This document shows positions 1 through 9,408 of a stretch of DNA of 64,000 nucleotides, piece after piece; positions within the stretch are counted from its first letter, which is position 1, and the number at the start of each line of letters is the position of its first letter. The notes under the pieces are model-generated. The model was not told the DNA's origin. It did not search any database and was given only the letters and a program-made list of their open reading frames with translations. The stretch spans positions 1 through 64,000 of the forward strand of contig CAKSSR010000008.1 in the NCBI GenBank assembly GCA_934489735.1, read 5' to 3'. This DNA comes from an uncultured Eubacteriales bacterium. GTDB taxonomy: Bacteria > Bacillota > Clostridia > Oscillospirales > Acutalibacteraceae. The translations under genes were made by a program, and so were the position numbers.

Positions 1-2149
1 CCTCCCAGCCTTTCCCTAATGGATAATATATTACAGTTGGGTCTCCTGTGGTTCCAAGTTTATTAAATGCATCATTTACTACTCCCTCAATGTATTTCCC
101 TTCAAATTTTATCTCTTTTACTCCTGACTCCTCAAATGCTGCATTCCTTATACTTTCTACTTTATTGGGTATTGTTATCGATCCTAAGTTTGTACATTTC
201 CTAAATGCATTTGCCCCTATACTCTTCACACTATCAAGTATCGTAATCGATTTTAAACCTGTGCATCCATTAAAGGCATTATTTCCTACGCTTGTCACTC
301 CTTCTTCTATTGCAACCGATGTTATCTTACTTTTAAAATCTGCTAAAAATGAACTCGTATCATAGTCTGCCATATCAAAATTATCCCCAACTGGTTCACT
401 TGATTTCGATATTCTTACGCTATAAGTATCTGTTCCATCATTGTTCTTTCTGAGTGCACATATTAAATTCTTCCCATCATTTTCACTTTTCTTTCCACAA
501 TAATAATCATATCCTTTCCATGTTAAATTAGTCGCTCCTTTATATTCCTGATTGTTTGCAATATCTTCCCAACCTCTTCCTGATGGATAATATATTGTTA
601 CTCCATTTACTCCTGTAAATGCATCGTCCTCTATATTAGAAATATATTCTCCTTCAAACACTATTTCTTTTAATTTTACACATTGACTAAATGCATTATT
701 CCCTATGCTTTTCACTCCTTCATCTATTGCAATTGATGTTATCTTATCTTTAAAATTTTCTAGAAATTGACTATCATTGTCATAGTCCGCCATATCAAAA
801 TTACTTCCAGTTGCCTTACTTGATTTCGATATTCTTACGCTATAAGTATCTGTTCCATCATTGTTCTTTCTGAGTGTACATATTAAATTCTTCCCATCAT
901 TTTCACTTTTCTTTCCACAATAATAATCATATCCTTTCCATATTAAATTAATTGCTCCTGCATATTTCTCTTTGTTTTCTAAGTTATTAATTGCATTTTC
1001 CCATTCTTCACTTGATGGATAATATATCGTTGCTTTATGTACTTCTGTAAATGCATTATTCCCTATATTAGGAATATATTCTCCTTCAAATATAATCTCT
1101 TTTATTTCAGGTGATCCTCCAAACGCACCACTCCCTATGCTTGTCACTCCATCAGGGATTGTCACTGATTCTAAAGACCAACAAAAAGCAAATGCATAAC
1201 GTCCTATACTTGTCACACTGTTAGGAATTATTACTGATTCTAAACCAGAACAAGTCCAAAACGCACCATTCCCTATGCTTTTCACACCGTCAGGTATTGT
1301 AACTGAGTTTAGACCCGAACAACCATAAAACGCTTTCTCTCCTATAGTTTTCACATTATTACCTATCCTTACAGATGTTAAACCAGAACATTTATTAAAT
1401 GCCTCTTTCCCTATACTTGTCACACTATTACCTATCTCTACAGATGCTAAACCGGAACATTGCAAAAATGCCCTTTCTCCTATGCCTGTCACTCCATCCC
1501 CTATAATAACTGATTTAATACCGTTACTTTTATCACATCCAACTTTACTAGCAAAATCAGAAATATCTTCTGCCGTAATTTTCACGCCTTTACCGCTAAT
1601 TGTTAAAATAAAGTTACCATCTGCCGAGTCCTTTGTATAACTAATAGTAATGTCTCCATTTTCATTAGTCCACTGCTGTTCTGTACCCCCCCCCGAATGA
1701 ATTGCAGTCAAATTAGGCTCTGGTGGGTTTAAAATACTTAATTCATCTTCATTGACTTCGTCCTTGTCCTGTAATTCTAAGTCGTTTAGTTCTTTTGGTT
1801 CTTCATTTTCTTTGCCTGTTTCTTCTGTTTCGTTCTCTTTTGGTTGGTTATGGTCAATTATTTCATCATTATTCTTATTTAGTCTTAAATTTCCCTCAAT
1901 TTGCTCGGTTGATTCTTTATTTAAGTCTACATTTTCTTTATTTACTTCTTTATTTATTTCTTCATCTATCTCTTCAAAAGCTGCATCTTTATTGGAATTA
2001 GATATCAAATCACATTTACTTTCTACTTGTGGCACTATTTTATTTAAATTATCATTCGAATCTGATAAAACTTTTATCGGGGAATATAAAGTAAGTCCTG
2101 AAACTATAAAGCTTATACTCATATTTTTAATCAAATTATACTTATTCAT
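1..2149 (-). CDS. BspA-type leucine-rich-repeat surface protein, C-terminus beyond left edge
   Basis: The reading frame is open from an ATG at 2149 to the left edge, so the gene is incomplete. The first ATG follows GAGGAGA by 8 bases. The protein starts with a signal peptide (MNKYNLIKN, then a hydrophobic stretch), followed by about 100 acidic, Glu/Asn/Lys-rich residues, a Gly-Gly-Gly written by nine G residues (1686-1694), and then many LRR_5 units of the form SVTSIGxxAFxxCxxL. These alternate with a Tyr-Tyr-Cys-Gly-Lys-Lys module that appears twice. LRR_5/BspA proteins are usually cell-surface or secreted adhesins. The start is nearly identical to the next LRR gene. Function is inferred only from family membership; no sortase motif can be judged because the C-terminus is missing. 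Confidence 0.85.
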   Translation of the reverse strand, partial: MNKYNLIKNMSISFIVSGLTLYSPIKVLSDSNDNLNKIVPQVESKCDLISNSNKDAAFEEIDEEINKEVNKENVDLNKESTEQIEGNLRLNKNNDEIIDHNQPKENETEETGKENEEPKELNDLELQDKDEVNEDELSILNPPEPNLTAIHSGGGTEQQWTNENGDITISYTKDSADGNFILTISGKGVKITAEDISDFASKVGCDKSNGIKSVIIGDGVTGIGERAFLQCSGLASVEIGNSVTSIGKEAFNKCSGLTSVRIGNNVKTIGEKAFYGCSGLNSVTIPDGVKSIGNGAFWTCSGLESVIIPNSVTSIGRYAFAFCWSLESVTIPDGVTSIGSGAFGGSPEIKEIIFEGEYIPNIGNNAFTEVHKATIYYPSSEEWENAINNLENKEKYAGAINLIWKGYDYYCGKKSENDGKNLICTLRKNNDGTDTYSVRISKSSKATGSNFDMADYDNDSQFLENFKDKITSIAIDEGVKSIGNNAFSQCVKLKEIVFEGEYISNIEDDAFTGVNGVTIYYPSGRGWEDIANNQEYKGATNLTWKGYDYYCGKKSENDGKNLICALRKNNDGTDTYSVRISKSSEPVGDNFDMADYDTSSFLADFKSKITSVAIEEGVTSVGNNAFNGCTGLKSITILDSVKSIGANAFRKCTNLGSITIPNKVESIRNAAFEESGVKEIKFEGKYIEGVVNDAFNKLGTTGDPTVIYYPLGKGWE
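398..530. repeat. Copy 1 of a 133-bp direct repeat inside the LRR gene
   Basis: Positions 398-530 recur at 818-950, exactly 420 bp away, with two mismatches that I can see. Each copy encodes the same non-LRR spacer module (YYCGKKSENDGKNL and following). Recombination between the copies would remove or add one in-frame 140-residue unit. Confidence 0.85.
818..950. repeat. Copy 2 of the 133-bp direct repeat
   Basis: Partner of the repeat at 398-530. The 420-bp offset is a multiple of three, so unequal crossing over keeps the reading frame. Confidence 0.85.
1686..1694 (-). repeat. G9 homopolymer tract within the LRR coding sequence
   Basis: Nine consecutive C on the plus strand (G on the coding strand) fall after the acidic linker and before the LRR domain. 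With nine bases the frame is open on both sides (Ser-Gly-Gly-Gly-Thr). With ten, a TAA follows within about ten codons. This is the typical form of a slippage-prone contingency tract, although variation cannot be seen in one sequence. Confidence 0.8.
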
Positions 2150-2196
2150 AAATAAAATCTCCTCATACGTCTTTATATTTATATAATAATAACTCA

Positions 2197-2225
2197 ATTA
2201 TACATATTTTTCATTCTATTGTAAA
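2197..2225 (-). promoter_or_regulatory. Sigma-A-type promoter of the first LRR gene
   Basis: On the minus strand TTTACA (2220-2225), a 17-bp spacer and TATAAT (2197-2202) lie about 50 bp upstream of the ATG at 2149. The same arrangement and flanking bases occur upstream of the second LRR gene. Confidence 0.75.
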
Positions 2226-2310
2226 TACGCTTTAGTAAGTTTGTATACATGAATAATATATTACATATTTAATTGATCAAACTTTATAATAAAAAAGAAA
2301 ATATAAATAA

Positions 2311-2348
2311 AAAAAGCCAAAACTCACTTAATTATCGTGAATTCTGGC
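2311..2348 (-). terminator. Rho-independent terminator after the second LRR gene
   Basis: A 12-bp stem with G-U pairs (2316-2327 with 2337-2348) is followed on the minus strand by a run of T. It lies about 105 bp past the stop codon at 2453. Confidence 0.8.
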
Positions 2349-2452
2349 ATCTTGTTATTAATCACATGTCAAATTTTAAATTCTTTTTTCAAACATATTG
2401 CGTCTTTTTCTTGGCTTTTGTCTTTGGTTGCATGACTTTTACAATACAAATA

Positions 2453-3706
2453 TTAATCATTATCACATTCTATCCACTTTAAGTTCTTTTTCCCCTTGTA
2501 TCTCTTATCGTTTTCTAACTTACTCCAACTACTTTCCTTAGATGGATAATATATTATCGTCGGATCTTCTTCCGTTCCGAGGTTTAAAAACAGATTATTA
2601 TCGATATTTTTTACATTTCCTTTAAATCTTATCTCTTTTATCCCTGTCTGAACAAATATATTCCTACCCATTTTCTTTACGCTCTTTGGTATCGTTATCG
2701 ACTTCAAACTCTTGCAGCAAGAAAATATATATCCTTTCATAATTTTTACGCCCTCTGGTATTTCTACCGTAGTCAAGTTTTCACAACAAATAAATGCCCC
2801 TTTACCTATTTTCTTCACGCTCCCTGGTATTTTTATTGAATTCAAACCTTTGCAAAAGTCAAAAGCATAATCTTCTATACTTTTTATACTCTCCGGCATA
2901 TCTATTCTTGTTAATGCTTCACATCTATTAAATAGTCCTAGGCTTATACTTGTTATGCCTTCCGGTATCGCTATCGATTTTAAACTTTTACAACCAGAAA
3001 ATGCATAATCTCCTATGCTTGTTACACTTTTCGGTAGTTCTATCGTCGTCAAACCCTTACAATCGCAAAATGCCATTGATCCTATACTTTCTAATTTGCT
3101 TGATTCTGTAAATCTTACCTCTGTTAGCGCATTACATATCATAAATGTATAATCCCCAATACTCGTTACATTGTCTGGTATTGTTATAGATTTTAAACTT
3201 TTGCACCAATCGAATGCAGCCTTTCCTATGCTTGTCAAGCTTTCTGGTAGTTCTATCGTCGTTAATGCTTCACATTTATCAAATGCCCTTTCGCCTATAC
3301 TTACCACGCCTTCTGGTATCACTATTGATTTTAAATTTTTACAGTCTCTGAATGACTCTTCCATTATATTTGTCACATTGCCGCTTATAGTTACTGACTT
3401 TATGTCTTCACGTTCAAATTTGTTTTCATTAATGAAATCATCGATACACTTCTTCGTAATCTCCCCGTCGCCGACAATTATCAAATCGATCTTATTATCT
3501 GCTAGATCTGTTTTAAAACTAATAGTAATATTACTATTCTTCGAATCATTCTTTGCCATTTCTGAGCATTCTGTCTTATTTTCTACTCCTGATAATGCCT
3601 TAAAATTATCACTCGATTCTGCCAAAACATTTATCGATGAATACAAAGCCATTCCTGAAATCATAAAGCTTATGCCCATATTTTTAATTAAATTATACTT
3701 ATTCAT
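2453..3706 (-). CDS. BspA-type leucine-rich-repeat surface protein
   Basis: This 417-residue protein has a signal peptide (MNKYNLIKNMGISF, ending near LAES) and an array of about a dozen LRR_5 units such as SLTSIGKAAFDWCKSL. It ends in a YYPSKESSWSKLE-type cap, as in its neighbour. The start was placed at 3706, where GGGAGA sits 8 bases upstream; an extension to 3751 is open but lacks a ribosome site and would spoil the signal peptide. The first 15 or so residues and the promoter match the partial LRR gene to the left, so the two arose by duplication. It is probably surface-exposed or secreted; the ligand is unknown. Confidence 0.88.
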   Translation of the reverse strand: MNKYNLIKNMGISFMISGMALYSSINVLAESSDNFKALSGVENKTECSEMAKNDSKNSNITISFKTDLADNKIDLIIVGDGEITKKCIDDFINENKFEREDIKSVTISGNVTNIMEESFRDCKNLKSIVIPEGVVSIGERAFDKCEALTTIELPESLTSIGKAAFDWCKSLKSITIPDNVTSIGDYTFMICNALTEVRFTESSKLESIGSMAFCDCKGLTTIELPKSVTSIGDYAFSGCKSLKSIAIPEGITSISLGLFNRCEALTRIDMPESIKSIEDYAFDFCKGLNSIKIPGSVKKIGKGAFICCENLTTVEIPEGVKIMKGYIFSCCKSLKSITIPKSVKKMGRNIFVQTGIKEIRFKGNVKNIDNNLFLNLGTEEDPTIIYYPSKESSWSKLENDKRYKGKKNLKWIECDND

Positions 3707-3754
3707 AAATAAAATCTCCCTATATATCTTTACATATGTAATATTATTCATTCC

Positions 3755-3783
3755 ATTATATATCCATTTTCCCCTATTGTAAA
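3755..3783 (-). promoter_or_regulatory. Sigma-A-type promoter of the second LRR gene
   Basis: TTTACA (3778-3783), a 17-bp spacer and TATAAT (3755-3760) on the minus strand. This is the same layout as the promoter at 2197-2225. Confidence 0.75.
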
Positions 3784-3900
3784 TGCATTTTGAAAAATTT
3801 GTATACTTAAATAATATATCATATACTTAGTCGATCATTCCTCATTGATTATAAATATTTATTTTCAATTTCTGCAAGACTATTCCTTGACAAATACCAA

Positions 3901-3931
3901 AAAAGCACCAAAACTTACTTAAGTCCTGGTG
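3901..3931 (-). terminator. Rho-independent terminator after the acidic unknown protein
   Basis: An 11-bp stem (3906-3916 with 3921-3931, G-U and mismatched pairs included) is followed by a T-rich run on the minus strand. It lies directly after the stop codon at 3940. Confidence 0.7.
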
Positions 3932-3939
3932 TCTTGTCG

Positions 3940-4950
3940 TTAATCATTTATTATATTATTATCATCGAAGTCTACTATTTTAACAGGTTGTCCTTTGTTT
4001 TTCTTTCTAAAGTTAGATTCAACCAATAACTTGCTTAAATATTTATAAGTCTCCGTGTCAAACATCTTTCTGTCAGTCATCCATTGAGTCAAATTAAATA
4101 TGTTATTATCATATCTGTCCTTAATATTCCTGCTCATAGATGATATTGAATACAAGATATGGCTCTCGTTTTCCGGATTCCCGTTAAATTTATCCTGCTT
4201 TTTCTCTTCCTCAAATATCTCAAACAATCTTTGAAGGTTCTTCAAGGAAGTTCTTATGTCGTCGTCTATATTCATATCGCTGTCCATAAAGTATGGATCA
4301 TTATTATCTATTCCTAGTATGTCGCTTCTAGCTGTTTGAACAGCTTCGTCTTTCGTTTGATCTTCCCCATCAAATGTTGCAGTATAGGCTATATCGCTGA
4401 GAAAAATTAGAGCACTTTCTGTAATGCTTCCTTGTTTTTCTATCAATTCTGCTAATTGTTTAGCACTATAATATATTACAGTGATACCTCCCTTTGATTT
4501 ATCTCTATTTATATTCGTTAGATCATTCATATCATTATTCTGTTCAAATCTATAATTGCTCCAGTTGTTCTTTAAAGTGTTATACATTGTCTGCAAATTG
4601 AAGTCATTTTGAATATTTGATATTGCTCCTTCTACTTCAGACTCTACTTCTGTATCTTCTTCTTTTTTCTCTAGATCTTTAATAGCTCCCCCTACAGCAC
4701 TTTCTATTTCCTCAATCGGTACATCATGCCCTGCATAACTATACATAATTGCATGCTTCATAAGATCAGACACATCATTAAACTTAGTCTCTGTATCATA
4801 TCTGTTACGATCTCTAAACCCCTGTGGTTCATCTTCTATCAGATTGTAAGGGTTACTACTATAGTTCACCATTTTTTCATCCAAATCCTCTTCTACTCTT
4901 TCCTCTGCTTTATCATAATCAAGTTCTTCCATTCTATCATCACTCTCCAT
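3940..4950 (-). CDS. Acidic cytoplasmic protein of unknown function
   Basis: I do not recognise this 336-residue protein. It has no signal peptide or membrane segment and is very rich in Asp and Glu, especially over the first 130 residues (MEELDYDKAEERVEEDLDEK and a second Glu-rich patch). The remainder looks alpha-helical. Its ATG lies 2 bases beyond the TAG of the upstream P-type ATPase, which suggests translational coupling. A second ATG six codons in (4932) has a slightly better upstream GGAG and may be the true start. The gene ends at a good terminator, so ATPase and acidic protein probably form a two-gene operon. A role in handling or sensing the pumped cation is only a guess from this linkage. 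Confidence 0.7.
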   Translation of the reverse strand: MESDDRMEELDYDKAEERVEEDLDEKMVNYSSNPYNLIEDEPQGFRDRNRYDTETKFNDVSDLMKHAIMYSYAGHDVPIEEIESAVGGAIKDLEKKEEDTEVESEVEGAISNIQNDFNLQTMYNTLKNNWSNYRFEQNNDMNDLTNINRDKSKGGITVIYYSAKQLAELIEKQGSITESALIFLSDIAYTATFDGEDQTKDEAVQTARSDILGIDNNDPYFMDSDMNIDDDIRTSLKNLQRLFEIFEEEKKQDKFNGNPENESHILYSISSMSRNIKDRYDNNIFNLTQWMTDRKMFDTETYKYLSKLLVESNFRKKNKGQPVKIVDFDDNNIIND

Positions 4951-4952
4951 CC

Positions 4953-7607
4953 CTAATTTTTCTTAAAAAATCTTTCTATCACCTTTAAAATCTCTGAAAA
5001 TACTATTACAGATAAAGAAGTTAGTATTATTTTTATCCATATCTCAACAGGAAGCGGGCTAACCTTTAGGAATGCTCCCAAAAACTGAGTCATAACTATC
5101 TGTAATAAAAATGTACAAGCAAATGCAATAATCATCAATTTATTTTTTAATATATTCTTAAATATGCTTGTTTCGTCTACTTCCCGGCAATTAAATGCAT
5201 TAAATAGTTGGAACATTATGAACAGACTAAATAGTATTGAAGCTTCTTGCTCCTTTGTCCCTCCTATGAAGTTCGTAAAGTATTGCAGCATAAACATTCC
5301 CGATATAAATATTGCATTTATAATAATCTTCATAAATATCTTCTTGCTTACTATAGATTCGTTTCTTTTTGTTGGCTTATTGTTCATTAAATCTTCTCTA
5401 ATCGGTTCTAATCCAAGCGTAAGCGCTGGTGGTCCATCCATAATTATATTTATCCATAACAATTGTAATGCTGAGAAAGGGCTATCAAACCCAAGTAAAA
5501 TCACTGCCAATACTGATATAACAGATGCTATATTAACTGTCAATTGGAACATAACAAATCTCTTAATATTCTCATATATATTTCTTCCCCAATGAATTGC
5601 CTTTACGATTGTCGAAAACGAGTCGTCTAATAATACAATGTCGCTGGCTTGCTTTGAGACTTCTGTGCCTGTTATTCCCATTGCTATACCAACGTCTGCA
5701 TTCTTTATTGCTGGGGCATCATTTATTCCATCTCCCGTTACTGCCACTACATTAGACAACTTTTTCAATGCATTTACTACTCTCATCTTTATGCTAGGAG
5801 TACTTCTCGCTATAACTGATATCTTGTTAATAATATTTAAAAATTCATTGTCATTTAGTCTTTCCAACTCATTCGCCTGAATTGCTATATGGTCTTTGTC
5901 TATGATATTTAACTTAGATGCTATTGATTTAGCTGTGATTAGGTTGTCCCCCGTAAGAATTTTCAAGTCTATCCCTGCTTTTTTACATTTATTGATAGCA
6001 TCTAGGACATCTTCTCTTAACGGATCCTCAATAGCCACAAACCCATCGTATTCAAAGCTGCCATACAGTTGACTTATGTCACTTTCTTTCAAAATTTCGT
6101 GATCTACGTTGACATGCGCAAATGATATCATTCTCATAGCCTTCTCTTGAAACTTTGCCATGTCTTTTAATAGTAACTCTTTATCATTATGTTGATTACA
6201 TATATCCAGTACTTTTTCTGGACTGCCCTTGATATATATTACAATATTACTATCTTTTTTCGACTTCGTCACTACTATCATTCTTTTCGTCTCAGAAGAA
6301 AATGGTATTGTAAATATTACTTCGTATTCATTTCTAATCTTGTCATAATTAAGTCCTTCTCTGTTGATTGCCTCAAGTAATGCACATTCTGTTGGATTGC
6401 CTATAAATTTCAATTTGTTGTCTTCATATCTTATATCCGATGTGTTATTAAGACAAAAATTATTTATTAATTCAATATCATTCTTATTCAAACACGTTGT
6501 CGTCTCATTCCCATTGCTTACATATGAAACTGACATTTGATTCTTTGTCAATGTTCCTGTCTTATCTGAACAAATCACGTTTATGCATCCAACTGTCTCG
6601 CATGCTATCATTTTCTTGACTAAAGCATTCTCTTTCGACATTCTTATGACGTTTATAGCTAATGATATTGCTACAGTGGTTGGAAGCCCTTCCGGTACAC
6701 ATGCGACAATCAATGCCACGCTGTTGATAAAAATTTCAAGCACTCCTGAAATCGTTAAGTTGGATTTTAAAAAGTATATCAATATTTGAAATAAAAATGC
6801 AACACCTGCTGCCGATATTCCAAAAACACTTATTATTTTCGATAGTTTTGCTAATTTTTCTTGAAGAGGCGTGCTATTATTCTCTTTATTGTCATTCAAT
6901 TCATTAGCGATCTTACCAAACTCCGTCTTTTCTCCAACTTTTGTCACCAGGGCTTCAGCATTACCACTGCTTACAAAGCAACCTGAATAAACCATGTTAA
7001 TTCTCTCTGCTATCGGTACGTCAACGTCATTAAATTCTGCTTCGCTATCCTTAGTCACATGAATGCTCTCACCTGTTAACATCGATTCATCTACTGTAAA
7101 ATCGTTGCATTTAATTATCCTTCCGTCTGCCGGTATCTTATTTCCTGATTCAAGATAAACAATGTCACCTGCCACCACATCTGATATTGGTATCAAATTC
7201 ATCTCACCATTTCTTCTCACCCTGACCTGTATGTCATCATTTAACTTGTTTAATGAATCAAATGCTTTCTGGCTTCTGTCTTCCATTATAACTGTGATAA
7301 AAATTGATAAAAATATTGCAAAAAATATACCAATGCACTCAAAATAATCTATTTCTCCCCCTGATGCTCCTTTAAATATGTTGACCCCTATCGCTAAAAG
7401 AACTGCAAATATTAATAAAATTGTCATCGGCTCTTTGGCTGCGTTAATAATTCTTTCAAAAATTGATACTTGTTTCTCTTTTCTTAATGAATTGCTGCCA
7501 TAAGTCTCTTTGTTCTTCTTAACTTGATCTGCAGATAATCCATGGTTTATATCAGTATTGAATTCTTTTTCTAATTCATCTAAACTTTTGATAAAATATT
7601 CATCCAT
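4953..7607 (-). CDS. P-type cation-transporting ATPase, Ca2+ type (P2)
   Basis: At 884 residues this matches the usual length of SERCA/PMCA-like bacterial pumps, which export Ca2+ (less often other cations) using ATP. Visible features in order are the N-terminal cation-ATPase domain (LSADQVKKNKETYGSNSL), the actuator motif LTGES, the M4 ion site PEGLPT, the phosphorylation site SDKTGTLT, the hinge GDGINDAPAIK, and C-terminal helices with LLWINIIMDGPPALTLG. The start at 7607 was chosen because GGGAGGT precedes it by 7 bases; six extra codons upstream are open but lack a site. It is immediately followed by the acidic unknown protein. The exact ion is inferred. Confidence 0.92.
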   Translation of the reverse strand: MDEYFIKSLDELEKEFNTDINHGLSADQVKKNKETYGSNSLRKEKQVSIFERIINAAKEPMTILLIFAVLLAIGVNIFKGASGGEIDYFECIGIFFAIFLSIFITVIMEDRSQKAFDSLNKLNDDIQVRVRRNGEMNLIPISDVVAGDIVYLESGNKIPADGRIIKCNDFTVDESMLTGESIHVTKDSEAEFNDVDVPIAERINMVYSGCFVSSGNAEALVTKVGEKTEFGKIANELNDNKENNSTPLQEKLAKLSKIISVFGISAAGVAFLFQILIYFLKSNLTISGVLEIFINSVALIVACVPEGLPTTVAISLAINVIRMSKENALVKKMIACETVGCINVICSDKTGTLTKNQMSVSYVSNGNETTTCLNKNDIELINNFCLNNTSDIRYEDNKLKFIGNPTECALLEAINREGLNYDKIRNEYEVIFTIPFSSETKRMIVVTKSKKDSNIVIYIKGSPEKVLDICNQHNDKELLLKDMAKFQEKAMRMISFAHVNVDHEILKESDISQLYGSFEYDGFVAIEDPLREDVLDAINKCKKAGIDLKILTGDNLITAKSIASKLNIIDKDHIAIQANELERLNDNEFLNIINKISVIARSTPSIKMRVVNALKKLSNVVAVTGDGINDAPAIKNADVGIAMGITGTEVSKQASDIVLLDDSFSTIVKAIHWGRNIYENIKRFVMFQLTVNIASVISVLAVILLGFDSPFSALQLLWINIIMDGPPALTLGLEPIREDLMNNKPTKRNESIVSKKIFMKIIINAIFISGMFMLQYFTNFIGGTKEQEASILFSLFIMFQLFNAFNCREVDETSIFKNILKNKLMIIAFACTFLLQIVMTQFLGAFLKVSPLPVEIWIKIILTSLSVIVFSEILKVIERFFKKN

Positions 7608-7660
7608 AAATTCAACCTCCCGCATAATAAACTATCCTTTTGCTTTATTTTTTCTTCCCT

Positions 7661-8623
7661 TTATATAGAAATTTCTATCGCTGTATCGTACATTCCTTCA
7701 TCAAACTTTTTCTCCATGTCCAATGCTTCATTTATATCAATGTCTATTACTTCTCCGCCTTGTAACGCTACTATCCTATTCTTGATACCATTCGATAATA
7801 ACTTTACTGCATAGTTGCCCATCTTACTCGCTATCACTCTGTCCCTTACAGTTGGTGACCCTCCTCTTTGTACATGCCCTAATATCGTAGCCCTCGCTTC
7901 TATTCCTGTACAATGATGAATTTTCTCAGCTATCTCATAGACTCCTCCTACTCCCTCTGCAACAACTATTATAAAATGTTGCTTGCCTGTCAATTGAGTA
8001 TGATATATCCTCTTTATAATATCCTTTTCAAAATCAAAATTTCTCTCCGGAATCAATACAACTGTTGCCCCTACTGCTATTCCTATCTGTAATGCTAAGT
8101 CTCCACAATTCCTTCCCATTACTTCAACTACGCTGCAACGGTCATGTGACTGTGCTGTGTCCCTCAGTTTGTCTACCATTTGAGTCGCTGTGTTCATGGC
8201 TGTGTCAAATCCTATCGTATACTCACTACATGTCACGTCATTGTCAATTGTCCCTGGTATCCCTATACATGGCACTCCCATCTCTGCTAATTTCTTTGCC
8301 CCTTGAAATGATCCGTCGCCTCCTATCACTACTACCCCTTCAATTCCAAAATATTTACAGTTCTCTATCGCCTTCTTTAATCCTTCGTCAGTCTTGAACT
8401 CAGGACACCTGGCTGTGTATAACATTGTTCCGCCTTTGTCTAATATTTCTGACACGCTCCTGACTTTTAGCTCCTGCATGTCTCCATGTATCAGCCCATT
8501 GTATCCCCTTTTGACCCCCATCACTGTAATATCCATCAATGAAGCTGACCTTGTGACCGCTCTTATTGCTGCATTCATCCCTGGTGCATCTCCACCGCTT
8601 GTTAAAACTGCTATCTTTCTCAT
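7661..8623 (-). CDS. pfkA: ATP-dependent 6-phosphofructokinase
   Basis: This enzyme phosphorylates fructose 6-phosphate to fructose 1,6-bisphosphate, the committed step of glycolysis. The 320 residues equal the normal bacterial PfkA length. The ATP-binding start (TSGGDAPGMNAAIRA), the catalytic GTIDNDV segment, the MGRNCGDLA substrate region and the AEGVGG/LGHVQRGGSP segments are all present. GAGGAGA stands upstream of the ATG. In many Clostridia pfkA is followed by pykF, but here a P-type ATPase follows after a short gap. It is probably regulated allosterically like other PfkA enzymes. Confidence 0.97.
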   Translation of the reverse strand: MRKIAVLTSGGDAPGMNAAIRAVTRSASLMDITVMGVKRGYNGLIHGDMQELKVRSVSEILDKGGTMLYTARCPEFKTDEGLKKAIENCKYFGIEGVVVIGGDGSFQGAKKLAEMGVPCIGIPGTIDNDVTCSEYTIGFDTAMNTATQMVDKLRDTAQSHDRCSVVEVMGRNCGDLALQIGIAVGATVVLIPERNFDFEKDIIKRIYHTQLTGKQHFIIVVAEGVGGVYEIAEKIHHCTGIEARATILGHVQRGGSPTVRDRVIASKMGNYAVKLLSNGIKNRIVALQGGEVIDIDINEALDMEKKFDEGMYDTAIEISI

Positions 8624-8814
8624 AAACTTGCATCTCCTCTTTGATATATGTTATAATATTACTAGTATATCACAAAAAATTGAAAAAACAACTCAACATC
8701 TATTTACTAAATCTTAAAAAATCCAAAAATTTTCTTGTATTTTCTTGCATAAGTATTCCTTTTTTGCTGATAATAATTATGTCAAGTTAAAATACAAAAG
8801 GAGGATATTAAAAA

Positions 8815-9354
8815 GTGAAAGCTACTGGTATAGTTAGAAGAATTGATGATCTTGGAAGAATAGTTATTCCAAAAGAAATTAGAAGGACGTTAAGAATCCG
8901 TGAGGGCGACCCTCTTGAGATATATACTGACGCAAATGGCGGCGTTGTTTTTAAAAAATACTCACAAATTGGTGAACTTTCCTCATTTTCGTCAGAATAT
9001 GCTGAAGTATTATATAAAATTGCCAAACTTCCTACAGTAGTATGTGATAATGATCACGTTACTGCTGTCTCTGGGTTCCCTAAGAAAGAATTTTTGGAAA
9101 GACGTACTACTCAGCCCTTAGATGATCTAGTTATTTCTAGAAAAAGCTTCATTCTTTCTAATACAAATCAAATTCTTAAACCAATAGAAGGAATTGATAA
9201 ATGTGCGTCTATCATATTCCCTATAATTTCTTCATCAGGCGATATAATGGGTTCAATTTTTACTCTCTGCGAAAACGAGCCCAAGGTTCCTGATGAAACT
9301 GAAGTAAAACTTATACAAACAGCTGCTGCATTTCTATCAAAGCAAGCAGAATAA
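8815..9354 (+). CDS. spoVT: Stage V sporulation transcription regulator SpoVT
   Basis: The 179-residue protein has an AbrB/MraZ-type swapped-hairpin DNA-binding domain at residues 1-50 (GIVRRIDDLGRIVIPKEIRR) and a C-terminal GAF-like domain, as in SpoVT of Bacillus and Clostridium. In those species SpoVT tunes sigma-G-dependent genes in the forespore. The start is a GTG preceded by AGGAGG at good distance. Upstream there is no good sigma-A -35; a GCATA about 17 bp before GATAATA could be a sigma-F/G-type element, which would fit forespore expression, but this is weak. It marks the organism as an endospore former. Confidence 0.95.
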   Translation: MKATGIVRRIDDLGRIVIPKEIRRTLRIREGDPLEIYTDANGGVVFKKYSQIGELSSFSSEYAEVLYKIAKLPTVVCDNDHVTAVSGFPKKEFLERRTTQPLDDLVISRKSFILSNTNQILKPIEGIDKCASIIFPIISSSGDIMGSIFTLCENEPKVPDETEVKLIQTAAAFLSKQAE

Positions 9355-9358
9355 TTCA

Positions 9359-9400
9359 AACCTCCCTTTAATGTATGTCATTATCATTCTACGGGAGGTT
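9359..9400. terminator. Hairpin between convergent spoVT and radical SAM genes
   Basis: AACCTCCC (9359-9366) pairs perfectly with GGGAGGTT (9393-9400). The hairpin sits between the two convergent stop codons. The T-run is short, so termination is likely but not certain in either direction. Confidence 0.5.
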
Positions 9401-9408
9401 AATAATTA

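Noticed and set aside
1752..2186. Plus-strand open frame of 144 codons opposite the first LRR gene
   Set aside because: It is antisense to the acidic linker and signal peptide of a well-supported minus-strand gene. Its Ser/Phe-rich translation is typical of a shadow frame.
3171..3782. Plus-strand frame of 203 codons
   Set aside because: Lies opposite the second LRR gene; composition is the complement of LRR repeats and there is no ribosome site.
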